DNA of 64,000 nt from JBBRHQ01 sp963815645 (GTDB taxonomy: Bacteria; Actinomycetota; Thermoleophilia; Solirubrobacterales; 70-9), in assembly GCA_963815645.1 (NCBI GenBank), contig CAWFHL010000001.1, positions 1,054,001-1,118,000 of the forward strand. Reading direction: 5' to 3'. How positions within the stretch are numbered: the first letter of the stretch is position 1; each line of letters starts with the position of its first letter. This document shows, piece after piece, positions 53,783-61,754 of the stretch. Position numbers and translations under genes: made by a program. The notes beneath the pieces are model-generated. The model was not told where the DNA came from. It did no database searches and saw only the letters and a program-made list of their open reading frames with translations.

Positions 53783-54402
53783 AGCGACGGGTAGAGCTGG
53801 GTGAGGACGACAAAGACGGCGATCAGGCTGACGAAGCACCAGTAGAGCGCCGCCACCCGCAGGGCGATCAAGCGGTAGTTGGTGATCCCGAACAGGAGCC
53901 TGGCGAGCAGCCAGACGTCGAGGAGAAGGCCGAAGGCAACGTGGGCGTCGTGAACGCCGAGCAGGGTGAAGTAGATCGAGCCGTAGGCGTCGGCGGCCGG
54001 GCTGAACCGGTTGAAGTCATCGACGAAGAGGTGAACCTGAAGGCCGAGGAAGGCCACCTGGAGCAAAGCCGCCGAGGCGAGGAGCCACCAGGCCGCACGC
54101 ACCCGCCCGGCGCCCGCGGCCCGCACCGAGGCGAGCATCGGCAGACAGCTGAACACCAAGACGCCGGTGAGCACCAGGGGGAGGACGACGGAGGGGTCGG
54201 GGACCCCGGCCGGGGGCCAGGTCGTGGCCTCAAAGCGCAGGTAGAAGTAGGTGGCGATCAATGCGCCGAAGAGGGCGACCTCGGTTGCGACCAGCAGCGC
54301 CATCCCCCACCAGCCGCTGGGCATCGCGGCGCGTGCCCGTTCCACTCGGGCCGTGGCGGGAGCGGAGGTGGCGTCCATGCTGCGCGGAACCGGCTCGCTC
54401 AT
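53779..54402 (-). CDS. ctaE: Cytochrome c oxidase subunit III
   Basis: 207 residues from ATG 54402, one base after the ctaD stop. Five helices; WGMALLVATEVALFGALIATYFYLRF carries the conserved Glu (E90-like, lipid pocket), and GVHDAHVAFGLLLDVWLL the His-rich loop of subunit III; the C-terminus LYWCFVSLIAVFVVLTQLYPSL is standard. It stabilises proton pumping of subunit I. Confidence 0.91.
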   Translation of the reverse strand: MSEPVPRSMDATSAPATARVERARAAMPSGWWGMALLVATEVALFGALIATYFYLRFEATTWPPAGVPDPSVVLPLVLTGVLVFSCLPMLASVRAAGAGRVRAAWWLLASAALLQVAFLGLQVHLFVDDFNRFSPAADAYGSIYFTLLGVHDAHVAFGLLLDVWLLARLLFGITNYRLIALRVAALYWCFVSLIAVFVVLTQLYPSL

Positions 54403-54403
54403 C

Positions 54404-56308
54404 TCATGCCTCCTGGGGCTCCTTCCCATGCCAGGCGGCGAGCACGACCAGCGCCGCGAGCAGGAAGGCGCCGGAGACGATCCAGAGCTTCATCAGGGCG
54501 AAGGCGAAGACGCCGGTGAGCATCAGGGCCAGGACCGACGGCCAGGGCGAGCCGGCCGGCATCTTGAGGATCTCGTCCCACTCGGCGTCGACCGCGGTCG
54601 TCGCAGGGGTCTCGTGACCGTGCTCCAGGACCTTCTCACCCCGCTCGAGGTTGCTGGCATCGCGTTCGCGGTCCTCGCGATCCCACATCGGATAGGGGCT
54701 GGTGACGGTGGGGATGACCGCGTAGTTGTAGGCGGGCGGTGGTGAGGTCGTCGCCCACTCCAGGGTGTCGCCCTCCCAGGGGTCATCCCCCGCCGGCTCG
54801 CCGCGGAAGAGGCTGACCAGGAGGTTGACGGCGACCATCAGCAGCCCGGCCGCGAGCAGGTAGGCACCGAGCGTCTCCAGCAGGTTGAGCCCGCTCCATC
54901 CAAGGCCTCCGTGGTAGGTGTACTGGCGGCGCGGCATCCCCAGCAGGCCGACGATGTGCATCGGGAAGAAGGTCAGGTTCATCCCGACGAAGGTCGTCCA
55001 GAAGCTCGCCTTGCCCCATCCCTCGTGGTACATGCGGCCGCTGACCTTGGGGAACCAGTAGAACATCCCCCCGATAAGGGGGAAGACCGCGGCGCCGAAG
55101 ATCACGTAGTGGAAGTGGGCTACCACGTAGTAGGTGTCGGTGAGCTGCTGGTCGAAGGGGATCGCCGCGAAGGTGATCCCGGAGAGCCCGCCGAGGATGA
55201 AGAGGACGATGAAGCCGATGATCCACAGCAGCGGAGTCTGAAAGCGCGGCTTCCCGGTGACGATCGTGGTGATCCAGGCGAACAGCTGGATGCCGCTGGG
55301 GATGACGATGATCAGGCTGGCGGCCGCGAAGTAGACGGTGGTCACGGTCGAGAGCCCGACCGCGAACATGTGGTGGGCCCAGACGCCGAAGCCGATGAAG
55401 GCGACGAGGATCTCGGCCAGGGCGACGAGCGGGAAGGCGACCATCCGGCGCCGCACGAAGGTGGGGATGATCGAGGTCGCGATCCCGAAGGCCGGAAGGA
55501 TGATGATGTAGACCTCGGGATGGCCGAAGATCCAGAAGAGGTTCTGCCAGAGGATCGTGTCTCCGCCCCGGGCCACGTCGTAGAAGTGGAAACCGAGCAG
55601 GCGGTCCAGCTCGAGCAGCAGCAGGGCACAGTTAAGCGCCGGCATGGCGAAGACGAGGGCGAATGAGACCGCGAGGAAGGCGAAGCAGAACAGGGGCATC
55701 CGGTTGATCGACATTCCGGGCGCCCGCAGCTTGAAGATCGTCACGATGAAGTTGATCGCCGCCGCCGTGGTGGAGATGCCGGCGAAGATCAGCCCCAGGG
55801 CGTAGTAGTCGATGCCGGGCCCGGGGCTGTAGGCCTTCGAGGCCAGTGGCACGTAGTTGAACCATCCAGCCGAGGGGCCATTGCCGGAGAACAGGCCGAC
55901 GTAGATGAACAGGCCCGAGCAGAGGTAGATCCAGAAGGAGAGGGCATTCAGCCGTGGGAATGCCATGTCCCGGGCGCCGATCATCAGCGGCACCAGGTAG
56001 TTCCCGAACGCCCCGATCGACATCGGGATGACGAACAGGAAGATCATCGTCACCCCGTGCATCGTCATCACCTGGTTGAAGCTGTCGGGGCCGAGCAGGG
56101 TCTGCTCGGGTGCGATCAGCTGGGCGCGGATCAGCAGCGCCTCGACCCCGCCCGCGGCGAAGAAGCCCAGCGAGGTGAAGAAGTAGAGAATCCCGATCCG
56201 CTTGTGATCGGTGGTAGTCAGCCAGCCGAGCAACCCCTCCGGTTGGCGCCAGATCCGCTCCAGCCGGTCGAGCCGGGAGCGGGTGGCGGATGGGACCGAC
56301 ACTGCCAT
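54404..56308 (-). CDS. ctaD: Cytochrome c oxidase subunit I, heme-copper A-family
   Basis: 634 residues. FNQVMTMHGVTMIFLFVIPM gives the heme a ligand His, FGHPEVYIIILP the CuB His and cross-linked Tyr with the helix VI Glu, WAHHMFAVGL the other CuB His residues, and HFHYVIFGAAVFPL the heme a3/a His. The D-channel start ARDMAFPRLNALSFW keeps Asp. The helix VIII K-channel segment reads IPSGIQLFAW, so the usual Lys (PTGIKxFSW) is Gln. A ~130-residue C-terminal extension with two more helices follows the standard 12. It is the catalytic subunit that reduces O2. Confidence 0.93.
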   Translation of the reverse strand: MAVSVPSATRSRLDRLERIWRQPEGLLGWLTTTDHKRIGILYFFTSLGFFAAGGVEALLIRAQLIAPEQTLLGPDSFNQVMTMHGVTMIFLFVIPMSIGAFGNYLVPLMIGARDMAFPRLNALSFWIYLCSGLFIYVGLFSGNGPSAGWFNYVPLASKAYSPGPGIDYYALGLIFAGISTTAAAINFIVTIFKLRAPGMSINRMPLFCFAFLAVSFALVFAMPALNCALLLLELDRLLGFHFYDVARGGDTILWQNLFWIFGHPEVYIIILPAFGIATSIIPTFVRRRMVAFPLVALAEILVAFIGFGVWAHHMFAVGLSTVTTVYFAAASLIIVIPSGIQLFAWITTIVTGKPRFQTPLLWIIGFIVLFILGGLSGITFAAIPFDQQLTDTYYVVAHFHYVIFGAAVFPLIGGMFYWFPKVSGRMYHEGWGKASFWTTFVGMNLTFFPMHIVGLLGMPRRQYTYHGGLGWSGLNLLETLGAYLLAAGLLMVAVNLLVSLFRGEPAGDDPWEGDTLEWATTSPPPAYNYAVIPTVTSPYPMWDREDRERDASNLERGEKVLEHGHETPATTAVDAEWDEILKMPAGSPWPSVLALMLTGVFAFALMKLWIVSGAFLLAALVVLAAWHGKEPQEA

Positions 56309-56312
56309 CCGC

Positions 56313-57377
56313 TCAGCGCAGCCCGCTGAGGTAAGCGACCAGGGAGCGCAGGTCGCGGTGGCTGAGGTTCAGCCCTGGCATCTTGTTGCCCGGCTTGATG
56401 TGTTGGGGATCGCGGATCCATGCGGCCAGCTCGCCGCGGTTGTTCGGGATAGTCAGGGCGGCCAGAGTGCCGCGGGTCGCCAGGTGGGTGAGGTCTGGGC
56501 CAACCTGGCCGGCGCCCGGGGTGCCGCGGATCGTGTGGCAGCTTGAGCAGGTGCTGGAGAGGAAGACCTGCTCGCCGCGGCGCTGCAGGGAGCTGCTCGG
56601 GGGGGCCGCCGGCCTGGCCATGTTTCTCAGCCAGACGCGGAACGCGGGCCAGGGCTGCGCGTCGACGGCCATCGCCATGTTGGCGTGCTGGAGTCCGCAG
56701 AACTCGGCGCACTGGCCACGGTAGACCCCGGGCTTGTCGGCGTAGAGAAGGACCCGGTTGGTACGGCCGGGGATCATGTCGATCTTGCGGTTCAGCTGCG
56801 GGACCCAGAAGGAGTGGATGACGTCCGCGGTGCGGGCGATCAGGTTGACGCGGGCGCCGGCGGGGATGTGGATCTCGTTGGCCGTCACCGCCTTGGTTCC
56901 CGGGTAGCGGACCTCCCAGAACCACTGGTGCCCGATCACGGTGATCGTCAGCGCCGTCGACTTCGGGTCGGGCGCCTCGGTGTCGTGGATCACGTAGAGG
57001 TTCGAGATCGCGAAGAGGACGATCAGGACGACCGCGGGCAAGACCATGCCGAAGGCCAGCACCAGCCCGGTGTTTGCACGCTCGCTTTCGCCGATGATCG
57101 GAAGCCCCCGCCGGTCGCGGCGAAACCAGCCGATCGCGAGCAGCGCCAGGGCTCCGAGGAAGACGACCGCCGCCGCCCCAAGCATCCACCACCACAGATC
57201 GGCGATGTCCTTCGAGGCGGGGCTGTGGGGAGAGAGCGGAGACTGTCCGCCGCATCCGGACAACGCCGATGCCACGGCCAGCGCGAGGGCGGCGCCGAGC
57301 ATTCTTCGCTTAGGCCGGATGCCCTCCGCCCCCCGATGCGATCGGTGGCTCTCGCATACCGCCGCAGTCATACCCAT
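56313..57377 (-). CDS. ctaC: Cytochrome c oxidase subunit II with fused cytochrome c (caa3 type)
   Basis: Up to 354 residues. A lipoprotein-type signal ends in LSGC; two helices (LWWWMLGAAAVVFLGALALLAIGW and LVLAFGMVLPAVVLIVLFAISNLY) precede the CuA domain with HSFWVPQLNRKIDM and CAEFCGLQHANM (2 Cys, His, Met, Glu). The C-terminal ~80 residues are a c-type heme domain, CSSCH with distal Met in KMPGLNL. The start is unresolved: an SigF-type -10 (GGGTAT) overlaps the ATG at 57377, so the ATG at 57302 is the start if that promoter is used, though the basic residues before the signal core favour a longer protein. First gene of the operon. Confidence 0.9.
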   Translation of the reverse strand: MGMTAAVCESHRSHRGAEGIRPKRRMLGAALALAVASALSGCGGQSPLSPHSPASKDIADLWWWMLGAAAVVFLGALALLAIGWFRRDRRGLPIIGESERANTGLVLAFGMVLPAVVLIVLFAISNLYVIHDTEAPDPKSTALTITVIGHQWFWEVRYPGTKAVTANEIHIPAGARVNLIARTADVIHSFWVPQLNRKIDMIPGRTNRVLLYADKPGVYRGQCAEFCGLQHANMAMAVDAQPWPAFRVWLRNMARPAAPPSSSLQRRGEQVFLSSTCSSCHTIRGTPGAGQVGPDLTHLATRGTLAALTIPNNRGELAAWIRDPQHIKPGNKMPGLNLSHRDLRSLVAYLSGLR

Positions 57378-57395
57378 CGGGCCGCGGGGTCAAAC
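57370..57395 (-). promoter_or_regulatory. SigF/SigB-type promoter of the oxidase-bc operon
   Basis: Minus-strand GTTT (57395-57392), 16 bases, GGGTAT (57375-57370), equal to GTTTG-15-GGGTAT. It overlaps the longest possible ctaC start codon. With the next feature it forms a divergent promoter pair in a 150-base gap. Confidence 0.62.
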
Positions 57396-57488
57396 GGTCA
57401 TCCGGGGCGTCATGCAGCTTTCCCGAAGAATTGGGACGGCCGGGCCGTCAGGATGCTGACGCGGAACATCCTGGGCCAACCGTGGACC

Positions 57489-57514
57489 GTTTTGCCGCTT
57501 TGGCGAGCGGGTAC
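57489..57514 (+). promoter_or_regulatory. SigF/SigB-type promoter of the SDR gene
   Basis: GTTTT (57489-57493), 15 bases, GGGTAC (57509-57514). The GTG at 57525 lies 10 bases past the -10, so the mRNA should have almost no leader. Confidence 0.68.
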
Positions 57515-57524
57515 CGGCCCAGCT

Positions 57525-58553
57525 GTGAGGCTGGTCGCCAAAGACAGACACTCTCGGCTCAAAGAGAAGGTGGTGGTTGTCACCGGGGCATCGGCGGGCG
57601 TGGGGCGCGCCACGGCGGTCGAGTTCGGACGCCACGGAGCCCACGTCGCGCTGCTCGCGCGCCCCACTCAAGGCCTCGACGCCGCCGCCCTCGAGGTCGA
57701 GCGGGCCGGCGGGCGCGCCCTCGCAGTCGGGGTAGACGTTGCCGACGCGGAGGGGGTGGACGGGGCCGCCTCCCGGGTCGAGGAGGAGCTCGGCCCGATC
57801 GACATCTGGGTCAACGACGCGATGGCCTCGATCTTCGCCCGCGTCTGGGACATCGAGCCGCAGGAGCTCCGGCGCGCCACCGAGGTCACCTACCTCGGAG
57901 CCGCACACGGGACGATGGCTGCACTGAAGCGGATGCGATCGCGCAACAGGGGCACGATCGTCCAGGTCGGCTCGGCGCTCGCCTACCGGGCCATCCCCCT
58001 ACAGGCCGCGTACTGCGGCGCCAAGTTCGCTCTTCGCGGGTTCACCGACTCGCTGCGGTGCGAGCTGATGAACGAACGCTCCAAGATCGTCCTGACCATG
58101 GTTCACCTTCCCGGCCTCAACACACCGCAGTTCACCTGGGTGCGGGTCCGCGGTCTACCCAACACCCCCCGGCCCGTTGCCCCCGTCTACCAGCCCGAGA
58201 TTCCGGCGAAGGCGATCGTCTGGGCGTCCGGGCGGAAGCGGCGCGAGGTCTGGGTCGGCGGCTCCACAGTCGCGACGATCATCGGTAACAGGCTCGCGCC
58301 CAAGCTTGCCGACCTCTACCTCTCGAGAACGAACGTCAAGGGGCAGCAGACCGACGAGACCATCTCGCCCGACCGCCGCGACTACCTCTTCGAGGCAATC
58401 GACGAGGATCGCGGAGCCCATGGCCCCTTCGACGATGAGGCGAAGGGACGCTCCCTGCAGCTGAAAGCGACCAAGCACAGGGGACTGATCGCCACGGCGC
58501 TCGCAGCCGGAGCGATCGGCGGACTGGGCGCGCTGGCCTCCCAGCGAGTCTGA
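57525..58553 (+). CDS. Short-chain dehydrogenase/reductase
   Basis: 342 residues from GTG 57525 (a frame-compatible ATG at 57453 lies before the promoter). VVVVTGASAGVGRATAVEFGRHGAHVALLAR is the NAD(P) site TGxxxGxG, VNDAMASIFARVW replaces the usual NNAG, VGSALAYRAIPLQAAYCGAKFALRGF has catalytic Ser, Tyr and Lys (YCGAK). The C-terminal ~100 residues go beyond the classical SDR, with ETISPDRRDYLFEAIDEDRGAHG and a final hydrophobic helix (GLIATALAAGAIGGLGALAS). The extension is typical of large actinobacterial SDRs annotated as unknown. Substrate unknown; predicted stress-controlled. Confidence 0.86.
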   Translation: MRLVAKDRHSRLKEKVVVVTGASAGVGRATAVEFGRHGAHVALLARPTQGLDAAALEVERAGGRALAVGVDVADAEGVDGAASRVEEELGPIDIWVNDAMASIFARVWDIEPQELRRATEVTYLGAAHGTMAALKRMRSRNRGTIVQVGSALAYRAIPLQAAYCGAKFALRGFTDSLRCELMNERSKIVLTMVHLPGLNTPQFTWVRVRGLPNTPRPVAPVYQPEIPAKAIVWASGRKRREVWVGGSTVATIIGNRLAPKLADLYLSRTNVKGQQTDETISPDRRDYLFEAIDEDRGAHGPFDDEAKGRSLQLKATKHRGLIATALAAGAIGGLGALASQRV

Positions 58554-58589
58554 GCGGGGAAAGTGGTTTTGACCAGATCATGGGGCGCC

Positions 58590-59312
58590 TCAATCGCCGG
58601 GGCGGACGGACGGGGGTTCGGGCCGGCTCGGGGCATCGCCTAAAAGCAGCCAGCCACCGGCGGGATCTCGCTTGACCCGACCCTGATCGCCGAGCCGGCT
58701 CAGGGTCACCGACACCGAGGGCCGCCGTGCTCCGACCAGGTCGGCCAGCATCCGGTTGTTCAGTCGCAGCGGCATTCGCACACCCTCCCCGGTGCGGACG
58801 CCCCAGCGCTCGGCGAGCTGCCAGAGGAGTACCAGGATCCGATCCTCCAGCCCGGTCATCCCCGCGACGGCGGCGTAGACCGCGAGCGCCCTGGAGCGGT
58901 TCACCACCCGGCGCGCGACGACGCTGACGAGCCCGGGAAACCGGCCCAGCCGCTCTGCCGCCTCCCGGTCGAGAACAGCGACCCGGGCCCGCTCCAGGAC
59001 GGTCCATCGCGCCTCGGCGAAAGAGGCCGCATCCTCCTGCCAGGGAATGACCAGGTCTCCGCTGTTCAGCACCTCGAGGCTCCTGTGGGCGGCGACGTAG
59101 AGCTCTCGAAGCATCACTCCGCTGATGATCAGGTAGCCGAGGTGGCCCGGCTCGGGGGCTCGCCGGGGCGGGGCCCAGTCGCCCCGTTCGAGGGTCAGCA
59201 CGCCGACCTCGATCGCCCGCTCCGCAAGCAGCCTTGTGTCCTGATCGAGCTCGGCGCCGAGGTCGGGGTCGAGGCGGAGCAGCGACTCCCCGCGGAGCTG
59301 AACACTCGCCAT
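58590..59312 (-). CDS. Crp/Fnr family transcriptional regulator
   Basis: 240 residues. An N-terminal cNMP-type beta-barrel (GHLGYLIISGVMLREL, LEVLNSGDLVIPWQED) is followed by a dimer helix and a Crp-type helix-turn-helix (RLNNRMLADLVGARRPSVSVTLSRLGDQGRVKRD). No Cys cluster for an Fnr iron-sulfur centre and the barrel lacks the clear RxxS/T phosphate loop for cAMP, so the effector is open. It is convergent with the SDR gene. Confidence 0.84.
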   Translation of the reverse strand: MASVQLRGESLLRLDPDLGAELDQDTRLLAERAIEVGVLTLERGDWAPPRRAPEPGHLGYLIISGVMLRELYVAAHRSLEVLNSGDLVIPWQEDAASFAEARWTVLERARVAVLDREAAERLGRFPGLVSVVARRVVNRSRALAVYAAVAGMTGLEDRILVLLWQLAERWGVRTGEGVRMPLRLNNRMLADLVGARRPSVSVTLSRLGDQGRVKRDPAGGWLLLGDAPSRPEPPSVRPGD

Positions 59313-59360
59313 CACCGACGAGCATAGACCCGACTGGTACGGGAGGGCGTCGAATATCTA

Positions 59361-59383
59361 GGGCTGCGGCCTCGCCGCAGCCC
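59361..59383. terminator. GC hairpin after the small ORF
   Basis: GGGCTGCGGC (59361-59370), three bases, GCCGCAGCCC (59374-59383): perfect 10-bp stem. It directly follows the stop of the small minus-strand ORF below and lies just upstream of the Crp gene start; in the minus direction it is followed by AGATATT but no long U-run. Confidence 0.55.
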
Positions 59384-59472
59384 TACAGCTGAGTGGCGTA
59401 GGCGCTGGCGCTGGCGGCGACCGTCTGGCGCAGGCGCACGCGGAGGCGACGCTCCTCTTCCTGCAGGTCCAT
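59383..59472 (-). CDS. Possible small protein (29 residues)
   Basis: Minus-strand ATG 59472 to TAG 59383 encodes MDLQEEERRLRVRLRQTVAA and nine further residues, an amphipathic helix. A GTG three codons earlier could also start it. It is placed directly before a perfect hairpin, like a real short gene, and lies in an otherwise empty 257-base gap. No homology is known to me; could be chance. Confidence 0.3.
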   Translation of the reverse strand: MDLQEEERRLRVRLRQTVAASASAYATQL

Positions 59473-59535
59473 CGCCCCCACGCCTACCCGCCAGGGCCGC
59501 AGCCTCCACCCACCCGTTCGCCAGATGACGGCCGT

Positions 59536-59560
59536 GATTTAGCGAAGGACCCCCGGGTAA
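59536..59560 (+). promoter_or_regulatory. SigF/SigB-type promoter of the ASRT-TPP operon
   Basis: GATTT (59536-59540), 14 bases, GGGTAA (59555-59560). The ATG at 59573 is 12 bases beyond the -10, giving a leader of a few bases at most. Confidence 0.52.
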
Positions 59561-59572
59561 GCGCAAGCATGG

Positions 59573-59947
59573 ATGACGGATTCGCTCGGCAAGACGAGAT
59601 GGGCGATCGCAGATGGTTACATCCCTTCTGCGAGCAACGGGCCCGAGCCGCAGATGACCAGCCACGAGGCGGCCTCGATCCTCAATCCCGCCGAGCGCGA
59701 TGCGGAGATCGAGATCGAGGTCTTTTTCAGTGATCGCGACCCCGCCGGGCCCTACCGCGTCTCGGTGCCGGCCCGCCGCACGCTCCACCTGCGCTACAAC
59801 GAGCTAGAGGACCCGGAGCCGATCCCCCGCGACACCGATTACGCGAGCGTAATCCGAGCCAGCCACCCGGTCGTCGTGCAGCACACTCGCCTTGACTCGC
59901 GCCAGGCCGAGAACGGGCTGTTCAGCACGATCGCCTTTTCCCAGTGA
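59573..59947 (+). CDS. Sensory-rhodopsin-transducer (ASRT) family protein
   Basis: 124 residues: GKTRWAIADGYIPSASNGPEP, ASILNPAERDAEIEIEVFFSD, GPYRVSVPARRTLHLRYNEL, DTDYASVIRASHPVVVQHTRL, then LFSTIAFS. This matches the Anabaena sensory rhodopsin transducer family (PF07100), a tetrameric beta-sandwich that binds the photoreceptor and possibly DNA or sugar. No rhodopsin gene is in this window. It starts an operon with the TPP enzyme, 22 bases apart, and is under a SigF-type promoter, so a role in carbon or stress control is more likely than photosensing (inference). Confidence 0.86.
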   Translation: MTDSLGKTRWAIADGYIPSASNGPEPQMTSHEAASILNPAERDAEIEIEVFFSDRDPAGPYRVSVPARRTLHLRYNELEDPEPIPRDTDYASVIRASHPVVVQHTRLDSRQAENGLFSTIAFSQ

Positions 59948-59969
59948 GACCCGAAAGAGGAGCCGCCCG

Positions 59970-61754
59970 ATGTCTGAGACCGTAGGAGAGTTTGTCCTCC
60001 GCCGCCTCCACGAGCACGGAGTGGAGAAGATCTATGGCTACCCGGGGGACGGGATCAACGGCCTCCTCGGCGGCTTCCACGAGCACGGCAGGGAGCTCGA
60101 GTTCATCCAGACCCGCCACGAGGAGATAGCGGCGTTCGCGGCCTGCGCCCACGCCAAGCTCAGCGGTGAGGTCGGTGTCTGCATGGCGACCTCCGGCCCG
60201 GGAGCGATCCACCTGCTGAACGGGCTCTACGACGCGAAGCTCGACCATCAGCCGGTGGTCGCGATCATCGGCCAGCAGAAGACGACCTCTCTCGGCTCCA
60301 ACTACCAGCAGGAGGTCGATCTGAACACGCTGTTTAAGGACGTGGCGTCGGAGTTCGTGCAGGTCTGCATGTCGCCCCCGCAGGCCCGCCATCTGATTGA
60401 CCGTGCGGTCCGCATTGCCCAAGCCACTCGCTCGGTCACCTGCGTGATCTTCCCCGAGGACGTCCAGGAGGCCGACTACTCGGACCCGCCGATGGAGCAC
60501 GGCTCGGTCTTCTCCTCGGCGGCCCAGCTCGTGCCATCGACAGTGGTGCCGCGGGGCTCCGAGTTGCGCCGTGCGGCCGAGGTACTGAATGCTGGGGAGA
60601 AGGTGGCGATTCTGGTGGGCCAGGGCGCTCGCGGGGCCGCCGAGGAGGTGAAGCATGTCGCCGAGCTGCTCGGCGCCGGCGTCGCGAAGGCTCTGAACGG
60701 CCGCGATGTGTTGCCAGATGACCTTCCCTACGTCACCGGTCCGATCGGGCTGCTCGGCTCGAAGCCGAGCGACGAGATGATGTCGGGCTGTGACACCTTC
60801 CTGATGATCGGCTCGAGCTTCCCTTACTCGGAATGGCTTCCCGAGCCCGGTCAAGCCCGCGGCGTGCAGATCGACCTCGACGCCCGCCTGGTCGGGATTC
60901 GCTACCCGATGGAGGTGAACCTCGTGGGCGACGCGCGTGACACGCTTCGCCAGCTCATCCCGCAGCTCGAGCGCAAGGAGGACCGGGCCTGGCGCAACGA
61001 GATCGAGTCCGGGGTGGAGCGCTGGTGGGAGATCCTCTCCGACCGTTCGATGCAGGACGCTGATCCGCTCAACCCGCAGCGGGTCTTCCACGAGCTCAGC
61101 GAGCGCCTGCCCGAGCGGGTCATCCTCACCGCCGACTCGGGCTCTGCGACGAACTGGTGGGCGCGCCACCTGAAGCTGCGCGACGGCATGCGGGCGGCTC
61201 TCTCGGGAACGCTGGCCACCATGGGCCCGGGCGTTCCCTACGCGTTCGCGGCAAAGTGCGTCCACCCTGACCGCCCGGTGATCGCCGCGCTCGGCGACGG
61301 GGCGATGCAGATGATCGGCATCAACGCGCTGATCGACATCGCCAACCGCTATCAGAGCTGGGAGAACAAGCAGCTCGTCGTCGTGGTGCTCAACAATCGT
61401 GACCTGAACCAGGTGACATGGGAGCAGCGCGTCCTGGTCGGAGACCCGAAGCTCGAGGTTTCCCAGAATCTGCCCGGGTTCGAGTACGCGCGCTATGCGG
61501 AGCTGCTCGGCCTGCGAGGGATCCGCGTCGATTCCCCGGACGAGGTTGGCGGGGCTTGGGACGAGGCGCTCGGCGCCGACCGCCCGGTGCTGCTGGAGGC
61601 GATAACCGATCCCGAGGTGCCGCCGCTGCCGCCCCACATAACGATGGATCAGGCGACCTCGATGGCGCAGGCGTTACTCAAGGGCGACCCACACGCGGCG
61701 CGGATCGCGAGGCAATCCTTCAAGGGCAAGCTGATGGAGTTCGTGAACCGTTGA
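59970..61754 (+). CDS. Thiamine-pyrophosphate enzyme, pyruvate oxidase-like
   Basis: 594 residues. Three POX/ALS-type domains: VGEFVLRRLHEHGVEKIYGYPGDGING with HEEIAAFAACAHAKLSG (Glu activating TPP), the central FAD-type domain with VAILVGQGARGA, and the C-terminal TPP Mg2+ site ALGDGAMQMIG...NNRDLNQVTWEQ (GDG-x26-NN). It resembles PoxB/YdaP-type pyruvate oxidases; YdaP of B. subtilis belongs to the SigB regulon, as the promoter here would predict. Reaction: pyruvate to acetate or acetyl-phosphate with CO2, electrons to quinone or O2, if the substrate call is right. Stop overlaps the next start (TTGA). Confidence 0.87.
   Translation: MSETVGEFVLRRLHEHGVEKIYGYPGDGINGLLGGFHEHGRELEFIQTRHEEIAAFAACAHAKLSGEVGVCMATSGPGAIHLLNGLYDAKLDHQPVVAIIGQQKTTSLGSNYQQEVDLNTLFKDVASEFVQVCMSPPQARHLIDRAVRIAQATRSVTCVIFPEDVQEADYSDPPMEHGSVFSSAAQLVPSTVVPRGSELRRAAEVLNAGEKVAILVGQGARGAAEEVKHVAELLGAGVAKALNGRDVLPDDLPYVTGPIGLLGSKPSDEMMSGCDTFLMIGSSFPYSEWLPEPGQARGVQIDLDARLVGIRYPMEVNLVGDARDTLRQLIPQLERKEDRAWRNEIESGVERWWEILSDRSMQDADPLNPQRVFHELSERLPERVILTADSGSATNWWARHLKLRDGMRAALSGTLATMGPGVPYAFAAKCVHPDRPVIAALGDGAMQMIGINALIDIANRYQSWENKQLVVVVLNNRDLNQVTWEQRVLVGDPKLEVSQNLPGFEYARYAELLGLRGIRVDSPDEVGGAWDEALGADRPVLLEAITDPEVPPLPPHITMDQATSMAQALLKGDPHAARIARQSFKGKLMEFVNR

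Noticed and set aside
59573..59947. A light-sensing system based on the ASRT protein
   Set aside because: No opsin or retinal-synthesis gene is in the window; the operon context is metabolic.
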